Below are positions 23,006 to 34,263 of a stretch of DNA of 64,000 nucleotides, piece after piece (within the stretch, counting starts at the first letter, position 1; every line of letters starts with the position of its first letter). The notes beneath the pieces were generated by a model. The model did no database searches. It worked only from the letters and a program-made list of their open reading frames with translations, and was not told where the DNA came from. The position numbers and the translations under genes are program-made. The stretch comes from Astragalus membranaceus (Eukaryota > Streptophyta > Magnoliopsida > Fabales > Fabaceae), in NCBI GenBank assembly GCA_039519185.1, contig CM076851.1:48900751-48964750 (forward strand). The letters are read 5' to 3'.

Positions 23006-23534
23006 TCCCAAGTGGTTCACTAAAAGCACGCTAAGTGTTCATCCTCGTTTACTGTTTTCTCATCAGCACACCAAGTGTTCATTTACTGCTTTCTTTCTAG
23101 CAAACCAAGCATTCATCATCATTGCATCAGACATCGAATCATTTTCAATAAATAGGAGACTAAGTCGAATGTACATTCGAAATAGTCATCGCGATAGGAC
23201 ACTTGAACTGATCACTCAAAAATCCTAAGGTCTCTAAAAAAAAGAGTTTTCCATTGCATATCATCTGCCATTTCATCAAAACGCAAGAGCATTACATATC
23301 ATCAAACACCAAAATTTTGCATTCGCATACCTATACTTCATAAAAAGAGCAAGACAGAAAAAGAAATTCAGACGTTTGCATTACATTCATCATAAGGAAA
23401 AGAAAACAGCAATCATGGCATTTGCATTGCATGCATTTGTTCATTTTCAGCAGCAGGTACAAAGAGAGGATGAGCACTTCGGTGTTAGCCCTCGCCCCAT
23501 ATTCCAGAAAATGCTCCCCCAAGTTGGGAGAGTT

Positions 23535-23700
23535 CAGAAGGAAAAAGAAACAGAAAAGAAAAGAAAAGAAAGGAAAGAGGAAGAGAGAAAAAAAAAAGAA
23601 AAAAAAAAGAGAAAAGAGAGAAACAGAAAGAGAGAGAGAGAGAAAGAAAAGAGAGAAACAGAAAAGAAAAGAAAGAAAGAGAAGAAAAGAGAGCGCTCAA
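23535..23700. repeat. Purine-rich (GA/GAAA) tract
   Basis: About 165 bp almost purely A and G on the plus strand. Charged-residue open frames across it (K/E/R on plus, F/S/L on minus) are artefacts. Confidence 0.9.
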
Positions 23701-24007
23701 GCGCGCATTGCAGATTGGAGCCCAGAGAGATCATCGCTCCCTTCTGCCCAGGTCTCACATCGTGTACGAGCAACGCGATGGATCGCAGCCCCATGTGAGG
23801 TTCAACGGAATAGTTGTATCAGCCTAAGATACAGTGGACGCCGTGCATTGATCTGTATATCAGTTCCGGAGCTGATAACGATCCCCCCGGTCGCTCGAAA
23901 AAGGCGAACAGGAAGCTTGCTCCTCAAAGCCACGTGCAAACTCGGATTCATCAAGAGTTCGTTTAAGGATTACAGGTTTTAGGCAGCCTGGGCGATTTAC
24001 CGCTTCC

Positions 24008-24345
24008 TACACGCCAAGTGCCCATTTTACTCTTCTGTCTGCACGCCAAGTGCCCATCTTACTTTTCTGTCTGCACGCCAAGTGCCCATTTTTACATTTC
24101 TGTCTGCACGCCAAGTGCCCGTTCTACTCTTCTGTCTGCACGCCAAGTGCCCATCTCAGTTTTCTGTCTGCACGGCAAGTGCCCATTTTTACATTTCTGT
24201 CTGCACGCCAAGTGCCCGTTCTACTTTTCTGTCTCCACGCAAGTACCCATTTTTACATTTCTGTCTGCACGCCAAGTGCCCGTTCTACTTTTCTGTCTGC
24301 ACGCAAGTACCCATTTTACCTTTTCTGTCTGCACGTCAGTGTTCA
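24008..24345. repeat. ~32-bp tandem repeat x ~10 (CTGTCTGCACGCCAAGTGCC)
   Basis: Each unit has CTGTCTGCACGCCAAGTGCC plus a T-rich spacer. GCAC-GCCAA-GTGC forms a small hairpin. Open frames in all three plus frames reflect the unit length. Because the units vary, it is not a CRISPR array. Confidence 0.88.
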
Positions 24346-24526
24346 GTTACTGTTTTCGCATCGACACGAAAGTGAATCATTCCAAAAAAAAAAGAAAAAA
24401 GAGGAAACAGAAAAAGAAAATTCGGGTTTCTCCAAGTAGACAAAATTGGTATAATTTCTAAATTCTTTATTCATATTTTATCTTCGAAATATGTCTCGGC
24501 CAATTCATATTTCTTGATAAAATCCA

Positions 24527-24542
24527 AATAAAGAGGGGCAGC
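24527..24542 (+). other. Polypurine tract of the Ogre-like element
   Basis: AAATAAAGAGGGGCAGC lies directly before the 3' LTR start TGTCATACC at 24543. It serves as plus-strand primer in reverse transcription. Confidence 0.8.
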
Positions 24543-25083
24543 TGTCATACCCCAATTTTGTCCGACTAATTGGAAAATCCCAAGAATTTTATCGCTTCGC
24601 ATATTGTTCTAAACGCTGGTGTATTTGGCACTCTCGTGCAACGATTTTGTTTGGCGCTCGTTGCTTTCAAAAAAAGAGTCCAAAAAATATAATAAAAATA
24701 ATAATAAGTCACGCGAGTGCGTGTCGGTTGCAAGTCACGTGTGAGCAGTTGCGTCACTGCGCGTTATTTTTTAGAAAAGTGAGGATAAAAGGAAATCGGT
24801 TTCAATAACGTACGCGCGTGCGTATTCAAATCGCGTACGCGTCCCTGGTCTTAAGGCGGGCGCGCGTGTCGTTTCGAGTTGTGCGCGAGTGGTCGCGTCA
24901 GTACGTGTTATTTTTACCGCTTTTATTGTCAAAAAAAAATAATACTAATAAATAAATAGTAGAATAAAATCAGCTGTCCCTTTTATTGATTTTCTTACAC
25001 ATACAAACAAAAATAAAAAAAAATCCAGAATAGTACAAAAAAAAGAGAGTCAACTCTTTTTACAAAAAAATTAATTAAAAAAA

Positions 25084-25410
25084 GGGTTAAATATGTATTT
25101 AGTCCCTACAAAATCGGCTCCTTCTAAGTTTAGTCCCTACATTAACGAAATAGGCGTTTTGGTCCTCATCTTATTTTGGCGTTTTCAATTTTAGTCCCTC
25201 ATGACTTTTAATAGCGCTTCAAAACTTTTAATAGCGCTTTTTTGACCTTTTATAAGCGCTATTAAAAGTTTTGAAGCACTATTAAAAGTCATGAGGGACT
25301 AAAATTGAAAACGAAAAGATAAGATGAGGACCAAAACGCCTATTTCGTTAATGTAGGGACTAAACTTAGAAGGAGCCGATTTTGTAGGGACTAAAAACAT
25401 ATTTTACCCT
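25084..25410. mobile_element. Foldback MITE (GGGTTAAATATGTATTTAG type)
   Basis: The left end GGGTTAAATATGTATTTAGT is mirrored by the right end ending CATATTTTACCC. The whole 327 bp is a near-complete inverted repeat, centred on TTTTAATAGCGC arms. It is absent from the 5' LTR, so it inserted after the Ogre-like element. The target lies in an A-run, so the duplication is ambiguous. The superfamily was not determined. Confidence 0.85.
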
Positions 25411-27499
25411 TAAAAAAAACAGTACAAAAAAACTGTGTGCAGGCTGCGCCTGCTGGTTGCAACAGAAGGTGCAATTTGAGAATGGGGTTGAAGGTCCCTT
25501 CTCCTTGCCTCTTGGCTTTTCACTCTTTGGGCAAAAGCAGGTTGCTGCCCCTGCTGCTCCCTTGCTGCTCCACTACTTTGCTGTCTGCTCCTCTCCAACA
25601 CCTCTGCTCCACTACTCTGCCTTCTCTCCAAAAGCATAACAGTAATTTTTGTCTCATTGATTTGCATCCTCTATAAAAAACAGAAACACAAACAGTGTTA
25701 GGGGATCATATGCACACAGAGAGAAATATACACACAGCAACATACCCACAGTCAGAAACAACACAAAAAAATAGTAGCAAACAGAACCATTCGCATACAG
25801 AAAAATGCACACACAGCAGCAGAGAAGTCCCTGAGAAAACACAACAACTCACAAGCACCAAAAATAGAAGCAGTAGCAGTCAAAGCAACAGACAGCAGTA
25901 GCAATAGACAGCAGTTAGCAACAACGACAAATCAGTTTTCACCCAGGGGGCAGGTTGGTTTGACCTTTACTCTTATACGCATTTTTTTTTAACTTACTAG
26001 AATAGTTTAGAAATCTTATGTAGATGATAGGAGTGTTTCTAAGACTAAGCAGAATTTAGAATCAATACTGAAAAATATTGTCCCACACGTATTAGTTTAC
26101 AGGAAATAGAGTAGAATTAGTAAAAAAAAAAATTATTATTAGAACAAATGAAGAATTAGTGTACAGAACAAATAAAATTAGAGTTTTATGTTACTCAAAA
26201 AAAGTGAAATTAGGATATGGAGATAGTAGTATGTTTGTTTCTGAAAAAAACTTAAACTATAGAGAAGGAGAAAATATTGGATTAAAGCTAAACATTAAAA
26301 AATCAGAGATCAAGAGAAAAGAATGGTACAGAACCGTAAAAACAAAAATAAAGGGAATGAAACTCACCTCATAGACGCCGGCCACCGTAGACGGTGGCCG
26401 TTGGCCATGAACCACCATCTCCGATCATATTCTCCGGCAACCACCGTGCTCCACCGTCAACAACCTCTCTTCGCCACCCACACCTCTGTGGCCAACCCCC
26501 AAACACCGACTGAACCCTCCACCACCGCAAATCGCCACACTCCGTCACCAACCACCCCAAACCGTCCCTCTTCTCCTCTACGCGCGAAGCCGACCCACTC
26601 ACAGCGCCACCACCCACAGTTCCTCCACCCAAATCTCCGACCGTCACCGCCACCCTCCCTCTTCGCAACCCAACAAACAGCTACGGCCAAACCCCCACCA
26701 CCGTTTTCCCTTCTCCCTCGCACCCAAAAGTGTCACTGTCACCGCCGCCGTAGGTGTACATCCGAACACAATCACCACCAACCAACCCCTCCGCGAAACC
26801 AGTCTGGATCGGGAAAAAGGGAGACCATACCGTTGAGAAGGAAGTCGTTTCGGTGAGGGAAGACGGAGTAGAGGAGAAGAGGGGGTGAGGGTCGGTGAGA
26901 GGAAAGAAAGGTGAAGCCATGGTTGAGAGGGAGGGTGAGACGACTGAGAGGGGAAGGAACAGCGTCGTGTAGGGTGAGAGAGGGAGGCGGACGCGCCGTT
27001 GGAAGAGGAGGAATCGGGTTGGGTAAGTTTTTTAGGTTGGAGGCGCCGTGGGAGAAGGAAAGGAAACTAGGGTTTCCATTTTAGTCAACCTTTTATAGTG
27101 TGAAAGCTCAGGGGCAATTTCGTCTGTACGCTTTTTATTTTTTTCAGATCACTATTCGCACCCCTCGTTTTACTTCGCGCACCCCCCCCCCCCCTTTGAA
27201 GCCCACGTTTTCTGCTTTGGGCCAGCTTGCTAAGGTCGAACTGGGCTCTGCTATTCGCACCCCAGTTTTAATAATACGGCCCTCCTGCCACTTGCACCCT
27301 ATTCTACTACTGCACTCCCTGCTTCTCCTTTTTTAAAATTTTATTTCTTTCCCCTAAATAAGCTTTTTTTTTTATAAACCTTTTTTCCCAAATAATAGAT
27401 TTTCTTTCCCCTAAATAAGGATCAATCCAATTGCGAAAACTCTTCAAAATCAAAATTTCGTTAGTAGTCTTGCGAAGCCTTTGCTTGCATGATTATTAA

Positions 27500-28275
27500 C
27501 AATGGAATACTAATGGTGGTCACTTGGAGCCTTTGCTCAATTGATCATCATGAACGCTTTCAATTTCAGAAGATATTTCCCTAAGCATCAAAAGTCATAG
27601 CAAGTGCTAGTGATGGCCACCCATAACCTTTGTTAGTTTGGTCATCATGAAGGCTTTCATCTTTCGAAAGGAGATTTTTACATGCACTTAAGTGGGTTTT
27701 AGTAATGATCACCCATAACCTTTGTTAGTTTGATCATTATGAACGCCCTTCACTCTTCAAAGCCAAAGCAAAAAGACATTCCTTTTCAAGGCTCCTTAGA
27801 ACTACGTCGCTTTGATTCCCATTTGGGATACGTAGGAGCGAGTCACATTCTCGTCAAGCGCAACCATAAAAAGTTTAGCATTTGCATAACGAAAAGAAAA
27901 GAGTTATTTTCGTAACAAAAAAGAATCACTTCCGCAAACCAAGATCATTTTCAGAACAAAAACATTTTCCTTTCTAAAATCATTTTCAACCCATCGTCGC
28001 TAGTGGTTAATCATAACCTTTGTTCGTCCAGCCATTGGTGGCGATGTCTTTTTCCCCAAAGAACAACAAGCGATGATCACTCATAACCTTTGTTAGTTTG
28101 ATCATTCGTGCCAATCAATCTCTTTCGAAAACCACTTTCAAAAAGGCAAATAAAAAACGGGTTGCTACTAATAGTCCATCAGAACCTTTGTTCGTCTGAC
28201 TGGTGGTAGTGACTCTCATTTTCAAGAGTACTTAGCAGTGATTACCCATAACCTTGGTTAGTTTAATCATTCGCT
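27500..28275 (+). repeat. Hairpin array with constant CTTT loop (3' LTR)
   Basis: This matches the array at 8045-8820, beginning with GAGC-CTTT-GCTC at 27527-27538. One hairpin differs: TAAC/GTTC near 28014 loses one pair relative to GAAC/GTTC in the 5' LTR. Confidence 0.8.
27799..27859 (+). promoter_or_regulatory. GAACTACG paired-hairpin module, copy 1 (3' LTR)
   Basis: As at 8344, but with the right arm intact (ACGTAG), so the hairpin 1 stem is complete. Confidence 0.78.
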
Positions 28276-28343
28276 AAATGCTCGTCCTATTTCGAAAACT
28301 CACTAAAAAGATAAAAGACAAAAACCTTTTTCAGGATAAAGAA

Positions 28344-28411
28344 GAACTACGTAGCTTTGAGTTCTCCATCGCACCGGGAGATACGTAGGAGCGGGCCTTG
28401 TCCCGTCAAGC
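28344..28411 (+). promoter_or_regulatory. GAACTACG paired-hairpin module, copy 2 (3' LTR)
   Basis: Same pairing as 8889-8956: CTACGTA/TACGTAG, then CGGG/CCCG. Confidence 0.78.
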
Positions 28412-28770
28412 GTTTTTTTTTCTAAAAACCCATTCTTCCCCCTTTTCTTTTTCATAATAAATAAATATTTTCATTAAGAATTTTTTCAATAAGAAGTAGA
28501 GAGGCAAAATTAAGTATTTTCAAGTCAACACACTAAAACCACACATTTAATTAAAGGTTCCCTCTCAGTAGAGAGGACGTGTGGGGTGCTAACACCTTCC
28601 CTGCGCGTAACCGATCCCCGAACCCTATTCTCTAGTTTCGCAAGACCAATCGCTTTCCAAAAAAGGTTTTCCTAATATTTTCCTTAATAAATATTGGTGG
28701 CGGCTTCATTGTCTTAGGAAAAGTTGTGAACGAGGAAGGTTCTCCCTCGGGGACTTTTTCGGGCGCAACA

Positions 28771-29448
28771 ATCATCCCTAACCTCTTGAATCACTATTCA
28801 CCCATAAACCCAAAATCTTGATTCTCTAAAATTAACGAAAACTTTAGCGATTTGAGTTACCCAATCAACAATCTAACCCTTAAGGAGAACTAATCAATAC
28901 CCTAATCTTCCATTTGAGCTACAAACCTCAAACATCACATTTTTCTCTTAAAATTTGAATTGCTCAAAATAGGGGGAAAATGGATGAGAAGCTTACCAAG
29001 CTTATGGGAAGCATCCATGGAGGTGAGGTGATGATGATGCTATATTTTTGGTGAGTTGGGCCTCACCCTTCTTCTTCCTTCTCTTCTTTCTTTCTTCTTC
29101 TTTCCTCTTCTTTCTTTTCTCCTTTCTTCTTCTTTCTTTTCTCCTTTCTTCCCTCTGTTTCTCTTCTCTCTCTCGCGTACCTTTCTTTCTTTCCTTTCTT
29201 TTTAATTCTCTCACACACACACACATATATATTTATTAATATATAAGTGGTAACGTGGTCCAATTACCATATTGATCCAAATATCTTATTTCGATTCCAA
29301 AACTTCATTGACCTGTATTATCCGGTTAACGATCCGATGACAACCAATAAATAATTTTAGCACTCAATAAATTTACCAGTCAGGTACTAAAATAATTCAA
29401 TTGGGTTAACATCCAAATAATTCTATTATTTATTTTGCAGATGTTACA
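28771..29448 (-). mobile_element. 5' LTR of element A, remaining part
   Basis: This resumes after the ATCAT duplication and ends GCAGATGTTACA at 29448. It includes a TTCTTTCTTC pyrimidine tract (29070-29210) that yields spurious charged open frames, and a short (AC)n at 29211-29224. Confidence 0.85.
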
Positions 29449-30456
29449 CTAACCATACTTCCTTATGGTCTGGCATCGCAAATTACACTTATTCATAGCA
29501 TGTCTTTCACATCAAAGTTTAGAAGACAATATTATTTAAGATAAATAATCACATCATTGTTACATCCATTGACACATAAGCAATAAGAAATTAACAAAGA
29601 AATATCAATTTATTAAATCCGACAAATGCAATTATGCTCAGCAAGAAGGTGCAATATCAAATCACTCCCACTAATAGTAGGTATCTGTTTTGAGCTCTAT
29701 ACATCACAAAAAGTACACAATATCTCCTATCGAAATTTTTTGCATATATAAGTTCCTGTAATTATAGACAGAAATCATCAAGCCATATAAGAAATTGTAT
29801 ATCTATTACTCTCTAAATAAATTCTTCTTGGCACACGATGAAGCTATGTCAATAAAAGGAAATTATGACACACCAATGTGGGATTGCCTTGATATCTAAA
29901 AGTCATTTGACAACAAGTTGCACATAGAAACACAGTGACAAGGCAAGACTAATACTTAAAAAATTGCTTCAAAAGTTAAACACATAAATTGTTTGTCAGA
30001 CTCCATAGCATGATGACATCACGATGACATATAAGTATGTGAATTTAATATGTTGGGTCAATCACTTAACGTGAACCAGCCAATGTAGAATGTTGAACAA
30101 ATAAATGATAAGGAATACATCTTTTGAGAGCCAAAAGGCCCAAACCAATTAGGCAACATAATCCAATTTCACAAGTGAGGCCACTCAGACAAACAATATG
30201 CATAAGATGGATTCAAAAGCACTATCAGGTGCTTCAGTGCAGAGTGTTGATAAAGAGAATCCTGAATAAACCTATAAGCCACCAAAACCAAGACATAGTA
30301 CAAGGTAGGCAAGGACAATACGATAAAATTTATGCAATAGAGCCAACCAATTAATCAATCATTTCAATCAGTAATAAGAAGCCTTTTAAGTAAGCATGAG
30401 TCGGACCCTTATGAACAAATGCAAATATCTAATTTCACAATTAATTTCCTTAGCTC
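29449..30456. other. AT-rich DNA without recognisable gene
   Basis: Unique-looking sequence flanking element A. No domain, long frame or repeat was recognised. The frame at 30124-30354 has no recognisable motif. Confidence 0.5.
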
Positions 30457-30771
30457 CTAATGTAAAGCCATAGTGCCACTTTTGACCGTAAACCTAGCCA
30501 AACAAAAATGCAAACAAAGAACATGAAGAAAGATGAGAACCTGGTGTGAATCAGTATTCTCCTTCATGTCGTCATCGTCTTCAGCGTTGTTTTCACCACA
30601 CACATAAGATAAGATCGACGTTTGATACCCCAAGGACCACCATTCTTCTCGTTCACTCTCTTTGCAACTTTTCATCTCCTTGATTCTGTTTGTCTCGTTA
30701 TTTATACATCCATCTCGTGATTTACACATCTCAAAGTTGCCACCACCTGTTCCATACTTGAACCCTAGCAC
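30457..30771 (-). CDS. Unrecognised 104-codon open frame, possible gene fragment
   Basis: A minus-strand frame with unbiased amino acid composition: an acidic run (AEDDDDM) and a cysteine-containing N-terminal half. CAG|GT occurs near 30540, shortly after the acidic run, so it could be a first exon followed by an intron, with the residues after it (a hydrophobic VLIFLHVLCLHF stretch) being intron readthrough. No family was recognised and no second exon was found. It may equally be a chance frame. Confidence 0.2.
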   Translation of the reverse strand: MLGFKYGTGGGNFEMCKSRDGCINNETNRIKEMKSCKESEREEWWSLGYQTSILSYVCGENNAEDDDDMKENTDSHQVLIFLHVLCLHFCLARFTVKSGTMALH

Positions 30772-30849
30772 GGATAAGGATTCAATTTGGTTGCGTCAGC
30801 CATGAGATAAATTCTTCAGATTGTTGTCGTATATGCAAACAGACAGATG

Positions 30850-31075
30850 ATTTCGACAAGTGCTGTCGAAATGCAGAGACAGATGCTGTCGAAATGCAGA
30901 GACAGATGCTGTCGAATGATGCTGTCGAATTGCAGGGACAGATGCTGAGACAGGTGCTGTCGAATGATGCTCTCGAATGATGCTGTCGAATTGCAGATGG
31001 ACAGATGCTAAGACAGGTGTTATCGAATGATGCTGTCGAATGATGCTGACGAATGATGCTGAGAGCAAAACCTGC
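30850..31075. repeat. GATGCTGTCGAATGATGCTG tandem repeats
   Basis: Irregular copies of ATGCTGTCGAA(A)TG and CAGAGACAG units repeat about ten times. The short serine/histidine-rich minus frames at 30782-31111 come from this repeat. Confidence 0.8.
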
Positions 31076-31599
31076 GAACAAAGCAATTTTGATAAACAAC
31101 CAGAGGCGCATTGCGACTGCCCTGAAGAATTTACCCGCCTCTACAGTGCAAATTCCCCGAGGTACAACCGGTCTCGTCCCAATCGCAGTAGCGAAAGAGG
31201 GTTCCGAACTGGCAAGAATAATTCAGTATATAACAGGAGATGAACCCAGGACAGAGCGGTTTTAGAACAGTAAAAAAGAAATTGTTCTATATATCTTTCA
31301 AGTGCTACTGGAGCACGTTTATATAGGCTTCTGAATTAGCACCTTGAAGCATAGCTCCAGCATCCATTTAATAGCCAGTCAAAATCCGTTACAAAATAAA
31401 TTGGAATAAGGCTGGTTTAATTTTGCAGTTACGAAATAATCGGGTTTGAATGAAAATAGCTGTTGTACGAAAATTAAACTCAGTTTGCAGTTACGAAATG
31501 AATTATCTGTTACAAAGTTATTTTGCAAACCATTTCGACTAAAACTGGGCATATTCGGATTAAATTAAAATGGCTGTTAAAAAGCCATTCAGCTTAGTC
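31076..31599. other. No recognisable gene; weak open frames
   Basis: Frames at 31040-31243 and 31053-31265 follow the repeat and show no known motif. The remainder is AT-rich. Confidence 0.4.
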
Positions 31600-31690
31600 T
31601 GTGTCGAAATATTATTGTGTGTCGAAATCTATTTGTGTCGAAATAAGTTTGTGTCGAAATATTTCTGTGTCGAAATATTTGTCTTTGTCA
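31600..31690. repeat. TGTGTCGAAATA short tandem repeats
   Basis: Five to six copies of TGTGTCGAAATATTT-like units, 14-18 bp apart. Confidence 0.8.
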
Positions 31691-31839
31691 AAATATTATT
31701 GTTTCACAAAATTCACTTAGAAATTTTGATATATCACAAAATTTACAACAAAATTAGGGTTGAAGAAGAGAGAAATTTGGAAGAGAGAGCAGCCACCAAA
31801 GAGAGAAAAGAAGAGAGAAAGTCATTCCCGTTTTTCTCA

Positions 31840-33790
31840 AACCTGTCACCGTAAAAGTGCGAATTCCAGACTCGTTAACCATTGGATCATCTTCGTTTTT
31901 GGATAGTAGGTTCGTGAGACATAGTTCTACACTTTCACCGTTCGGAATCGTCGAAACGAGGTCAGAGGAGAGAGAAAACGTCTTCGCACTGAAGCTGTAG
32001 TTTTGGAGAGATTTCACTTGTTCTCAATTTGTAAGCTTTTGTGCTTTGTTGTTTTGGCTAGTTATTGGAACGGTTTGTGCATCTTGTTGAGACTCTCTTG
32101 TAGCCTTATTTGACTATAGTGGAGCTATTTCTTTGGTCTGAACGACCTGTGGTTTTAACCCTTTTCTTTGAGGGGTTTTCCACGTTAAAAATATCGGTGT
32201 TCAATTGTGCGTTTTTATTTCATTTTATTTGCCGCCACATATTCGTTGTTGCTTCTCATAGGTTCTTGCAAGTTTGGGGAATATATTTCCGCTGCATATT
32301 GCTCTGTTATTACGTTTATGTGTTGATTCCCCATCAAGTTAGGGAATCAGTTTTCAAGGCTTGCATGTCACTTTAGAATTTTAAAGAGTTTAGTGGAAGG
32401 CCATCTCAGAGGTTGCAATTGCAAGTGTAGAAGTCTCAGTTTTGAGGTCATTGGGTTGTGTTGATTGCTTAGGAGCTTGTTGGGTATCAATGTACTTGAC
32501 ACTTATTTGATTTTTAGGGTTTGAACTTGATTGGAAGTTACAAACTCTGTTTTATGAATTGGTGTTGTGTTTTGGCTAAAAATGATATGAAATAGATAAT
32601 GCATGTTGTTTTGATTAGCATTCGAATGATGTTTGTTTTGGGAACATAATTGGTATTGAAATGGAAGATAAGTTGTCCATTATTGTTCTGTAATTGTTGC
32701 CATTGAAATGTGTTTGGTCTAAACTGGATAGGAAAGAATCAAAGGGAAGTGAAAAGGAGCCAAAAATGTAGAAAAACTACATCTGTATGCAGGACACGGG
32801 CCGCGTCAATATGACACAGGGCACCCATGTCAGAGTTTGGAAGTTGGCAAATATTTTATCCCGTGACACAGGCCGTGTCACTATGACACGGCCACCTGTG
32901 TCAGAATCCATCCCTCAGGCATTTTGCCACCTTTTCACTTGTTCGTTGGCACCCTTCTATTTAGGCCAATTCCATATGAAATAATTGATAAATTCATATA
33001 TGTTATTGAATTGATTGCCATATAACCGGTTGAGTTGAGTTGGCGTGAGTGCAAAATGTCTATCTTATGTATATATAAAAAAGAATTAAAGAATGGTTGA
33101 TGTATTTGAGATTGGTGTCATGAACCTAAGCTCAAGGCCCAAATGGTTGTACTCATTATTTTGTTGAGTACGGGTTCCCCAGCGGTATGTTAATATCATT
33201 TAGATGTGTAACTCTATGACGGGAAGAGAGATGCATCATCGGTAAATAATTAAAAGATACCGTAAGTATATGTATAATGACGTACCATCGAGGAACTCAC
33301 TAAGATTATTGTAATCTCATTCTTTATATTGTTGTGGTTTTTAGATAAGCAAGTATACTCGTTGAAGACAAAAGCAAAGTGGTGAAGAACCCGAGATATT
33401 GGAAGATTGTGTGGCTTGCAAGTTGAAGCTTTATTCTCATTTCGGTTTATCTTGTGTGTCGAGATATTCTATTGTTAATTGTTATGAACCTTAGGTTTGT
33501 ATCTTATGTATTGATTAGGATGTATGCAATTGTTATGATTTGGATTACGTAAGGTTGTAATGACTCTTGGGACTAACTTGACCGGTTTATGATCGAGTCT
33601 CAGTATATATTTATATTAGATGTTTATCACCATATCTCGAGTCATTTATGGATTGTTCTTATCCCGTTTTGTTAATCCAAATCTTAATTGTGTACCTATG
33701 AAATGTCAAAAAATAATATTTTGGATTTTATTGTCGATTAAAATTTTGGATGTTGTGCCAATCTTGTTGTGATGTCTTCTATTATTGTAG
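31840..33790 (+). mobile_element. Decayed gypsy LTR-like sequence
   Basis: This contains GACACAGGCCGTGTC-type palindromes (32790-32905) and a TCCCCAGCGG / GGAACTCACTAAGATTATTG region (33170-33315), resembling the palindrome and 'GAACTCACTGAGAT' blocks of the other TGTAACACC-type LTRs. Its left 150 bp (31845-31990) also matches, inverted, a duplicated module at 38517-38865. Termini and target duplication were not found, so the limits are approximate. Confidence 0.45.
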
Positions 33791-33984
33791 TGCTTTTGCA
33801 CTTCACTTTTTGCTTTATAAAAAAATCTAATTTTTTTTACTTTTTTTCTATCTTTTTCTTTCCCCCAATTTTTATTTCTTCTCTGGTATATTACTCATAC
33901 CATTCATCTCATACTAGATAACTTTCCCAAATTATAACAATACTTTCCGATTGCTATTTAGGTACAACAACTTTTTTTGTTTGC

Positions 33985-34258
33985 TGTTGGTGTGTTGCAT
34001 CCATAGATTTTGTCCGTCACTAATTTATGTAGGGGAACCTGGCTAATTTGGTTACCGTGACATTGGTGCGTAGTTTTCACCGGCTTCGCCGGTGACTAAT
34101 CTACGTCGGGAAACCTGGTTGGCCATGAGTTTTCGGCTTTGCCGGCCCGTATAGTTCTCCCCTCCCAACAGAGTTTTTGCCATACCCTAGATTCGAACCT
34201 GAGACATTGGGGTGGGATCTAAGTCCAGTTAGCACTTGAACCAACCATTGCTGGTATT
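33985..34258 (-). mobile_element. SINE (tRNA-derived)
   Basis: On the minus strand an A-box-like TGGTTCAAGTGCTAAC (about 34229-34244) is followed by a B box GGTTCGAATCT (34190-34200), with CCACCCCAATGTCTCAG between. A body with GGTTTCCCGACG and an A-run tail (T-run at about 33971-33977 on plus) follows. This is the layout of a Pol III-transcribed SINE. The target duplication was not established. Confidence 0.65.
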
Positions 34259-34263
34259 TCAGA

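Larger units (their letters stand above)
17800..24526 (+). other. Ogre-like internal region, no protein domain found
   Basis: This is 6.7 kb of unusual low-complexity DNA dominated by CATTGCATCATT-like words (17560-23420), with tandem repeats at 19725, 22924 and 24008 and purine runs at 20690 and 23535. No gag, RT, RNase H or integrase motif is readable in any frame. The larger open frames (for example 18001-18447, 22341-22790, 23422-23982) have repeat-like composition and no recognisable motif. Known Ogre elements carry an extra 5' ORF and pol here, so this one has lost or replaced them. Confidence 0.65.
2790..28770 (+). mobile_element. Non-autonomous Ogre/Tat-like LTR retrotransposon (LARD-like), ~26 kb with nested insertions
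   Basis: The LTRs are 2790-9316 and 24543-28770, both starting TGTCATACCCCAATTTTGTC and ending GGGCGCAACA. An exact 5-bp target duplication ATCAT lies at 2785-2789 and 28771-28775. A primer site follows the left LTR (9319) and a polypurine tract precedes the right LTR (24527), so it reads plus. With nested insertions removed, the 5' LTR is about 3.8 kb and the internal region about 7.9 kb. No gag, protease, RT or integrase motif was found inside, so mobilisation must have been in trans. The Ogre/Tat assignment rests on LTR size, primer site and terminal motifs. Confidence 0.88.
24543..28770 (+). mobile_element. 3' LTR of the Ogre-like element
   Basis: 4,228 bp including a MITE (25084-25410). 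It retains the uninterrupted site of the solo LTR seen in the 5' LTR, and has small segments (25450-25490 and 25570-25610) missing from the 5' copy. The hairpin array lies at 27500-28275 and GAACTACG modules at 27799-27859 and 28344-28411. LTR divergence is visibly greater than for element B, so this element is older. Confidence 0.92.
1..29448 (-). mobile_element. Ty3/gypsy LTR retrotransposon A (probably Tekay/Del-like), 5' part, interrupted
   Basis: This is a minus-strand element whose 3' half lies beyond the left window edge. Seen: RT, protease and gag remnants at 1-1378, a tRNA-iMet-type primer site complement at 1489-1500, and an LTR that starts TGTAACACCCCGGTATTTC at 1503 and ends ATGTTACA at 29448 in plus coordinates. 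The LTR is split at 2789/28771 by the Ogre-like element; its two parts sum to about 1.96 kb. The lineage call rests on the gag and protease style and the iMet primer site, so it is less sure than the gypsy call. It is the oldest layer of this nest. Confidence 0.85.

Noticed and set aside
23422..23982. 186-codon K/E/R-rich open frame
   Set aside because: Runs across a purine-only tract; no conserved domain.
24008..24345. Array resembling a CRISPR by spacing
   Set aside because: Units are directly tandem with T-rich variable spacers of a few bases and sit inside a plant retrotransposon.
26323..26856. 177-codon proline/histidine-rich open frame in the 3' LTR (also 6939-7406)
   Set aside because: Composition follows a CCACC-rich stretch of LTR; near-identity of the two copies reflects LTR identity, not selection.
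29002..29263. K/E/R-rich frames near 29100
   Set aside because: Produced by a TTCTTTCTTC pyrimidine tract in the LTR of element A.
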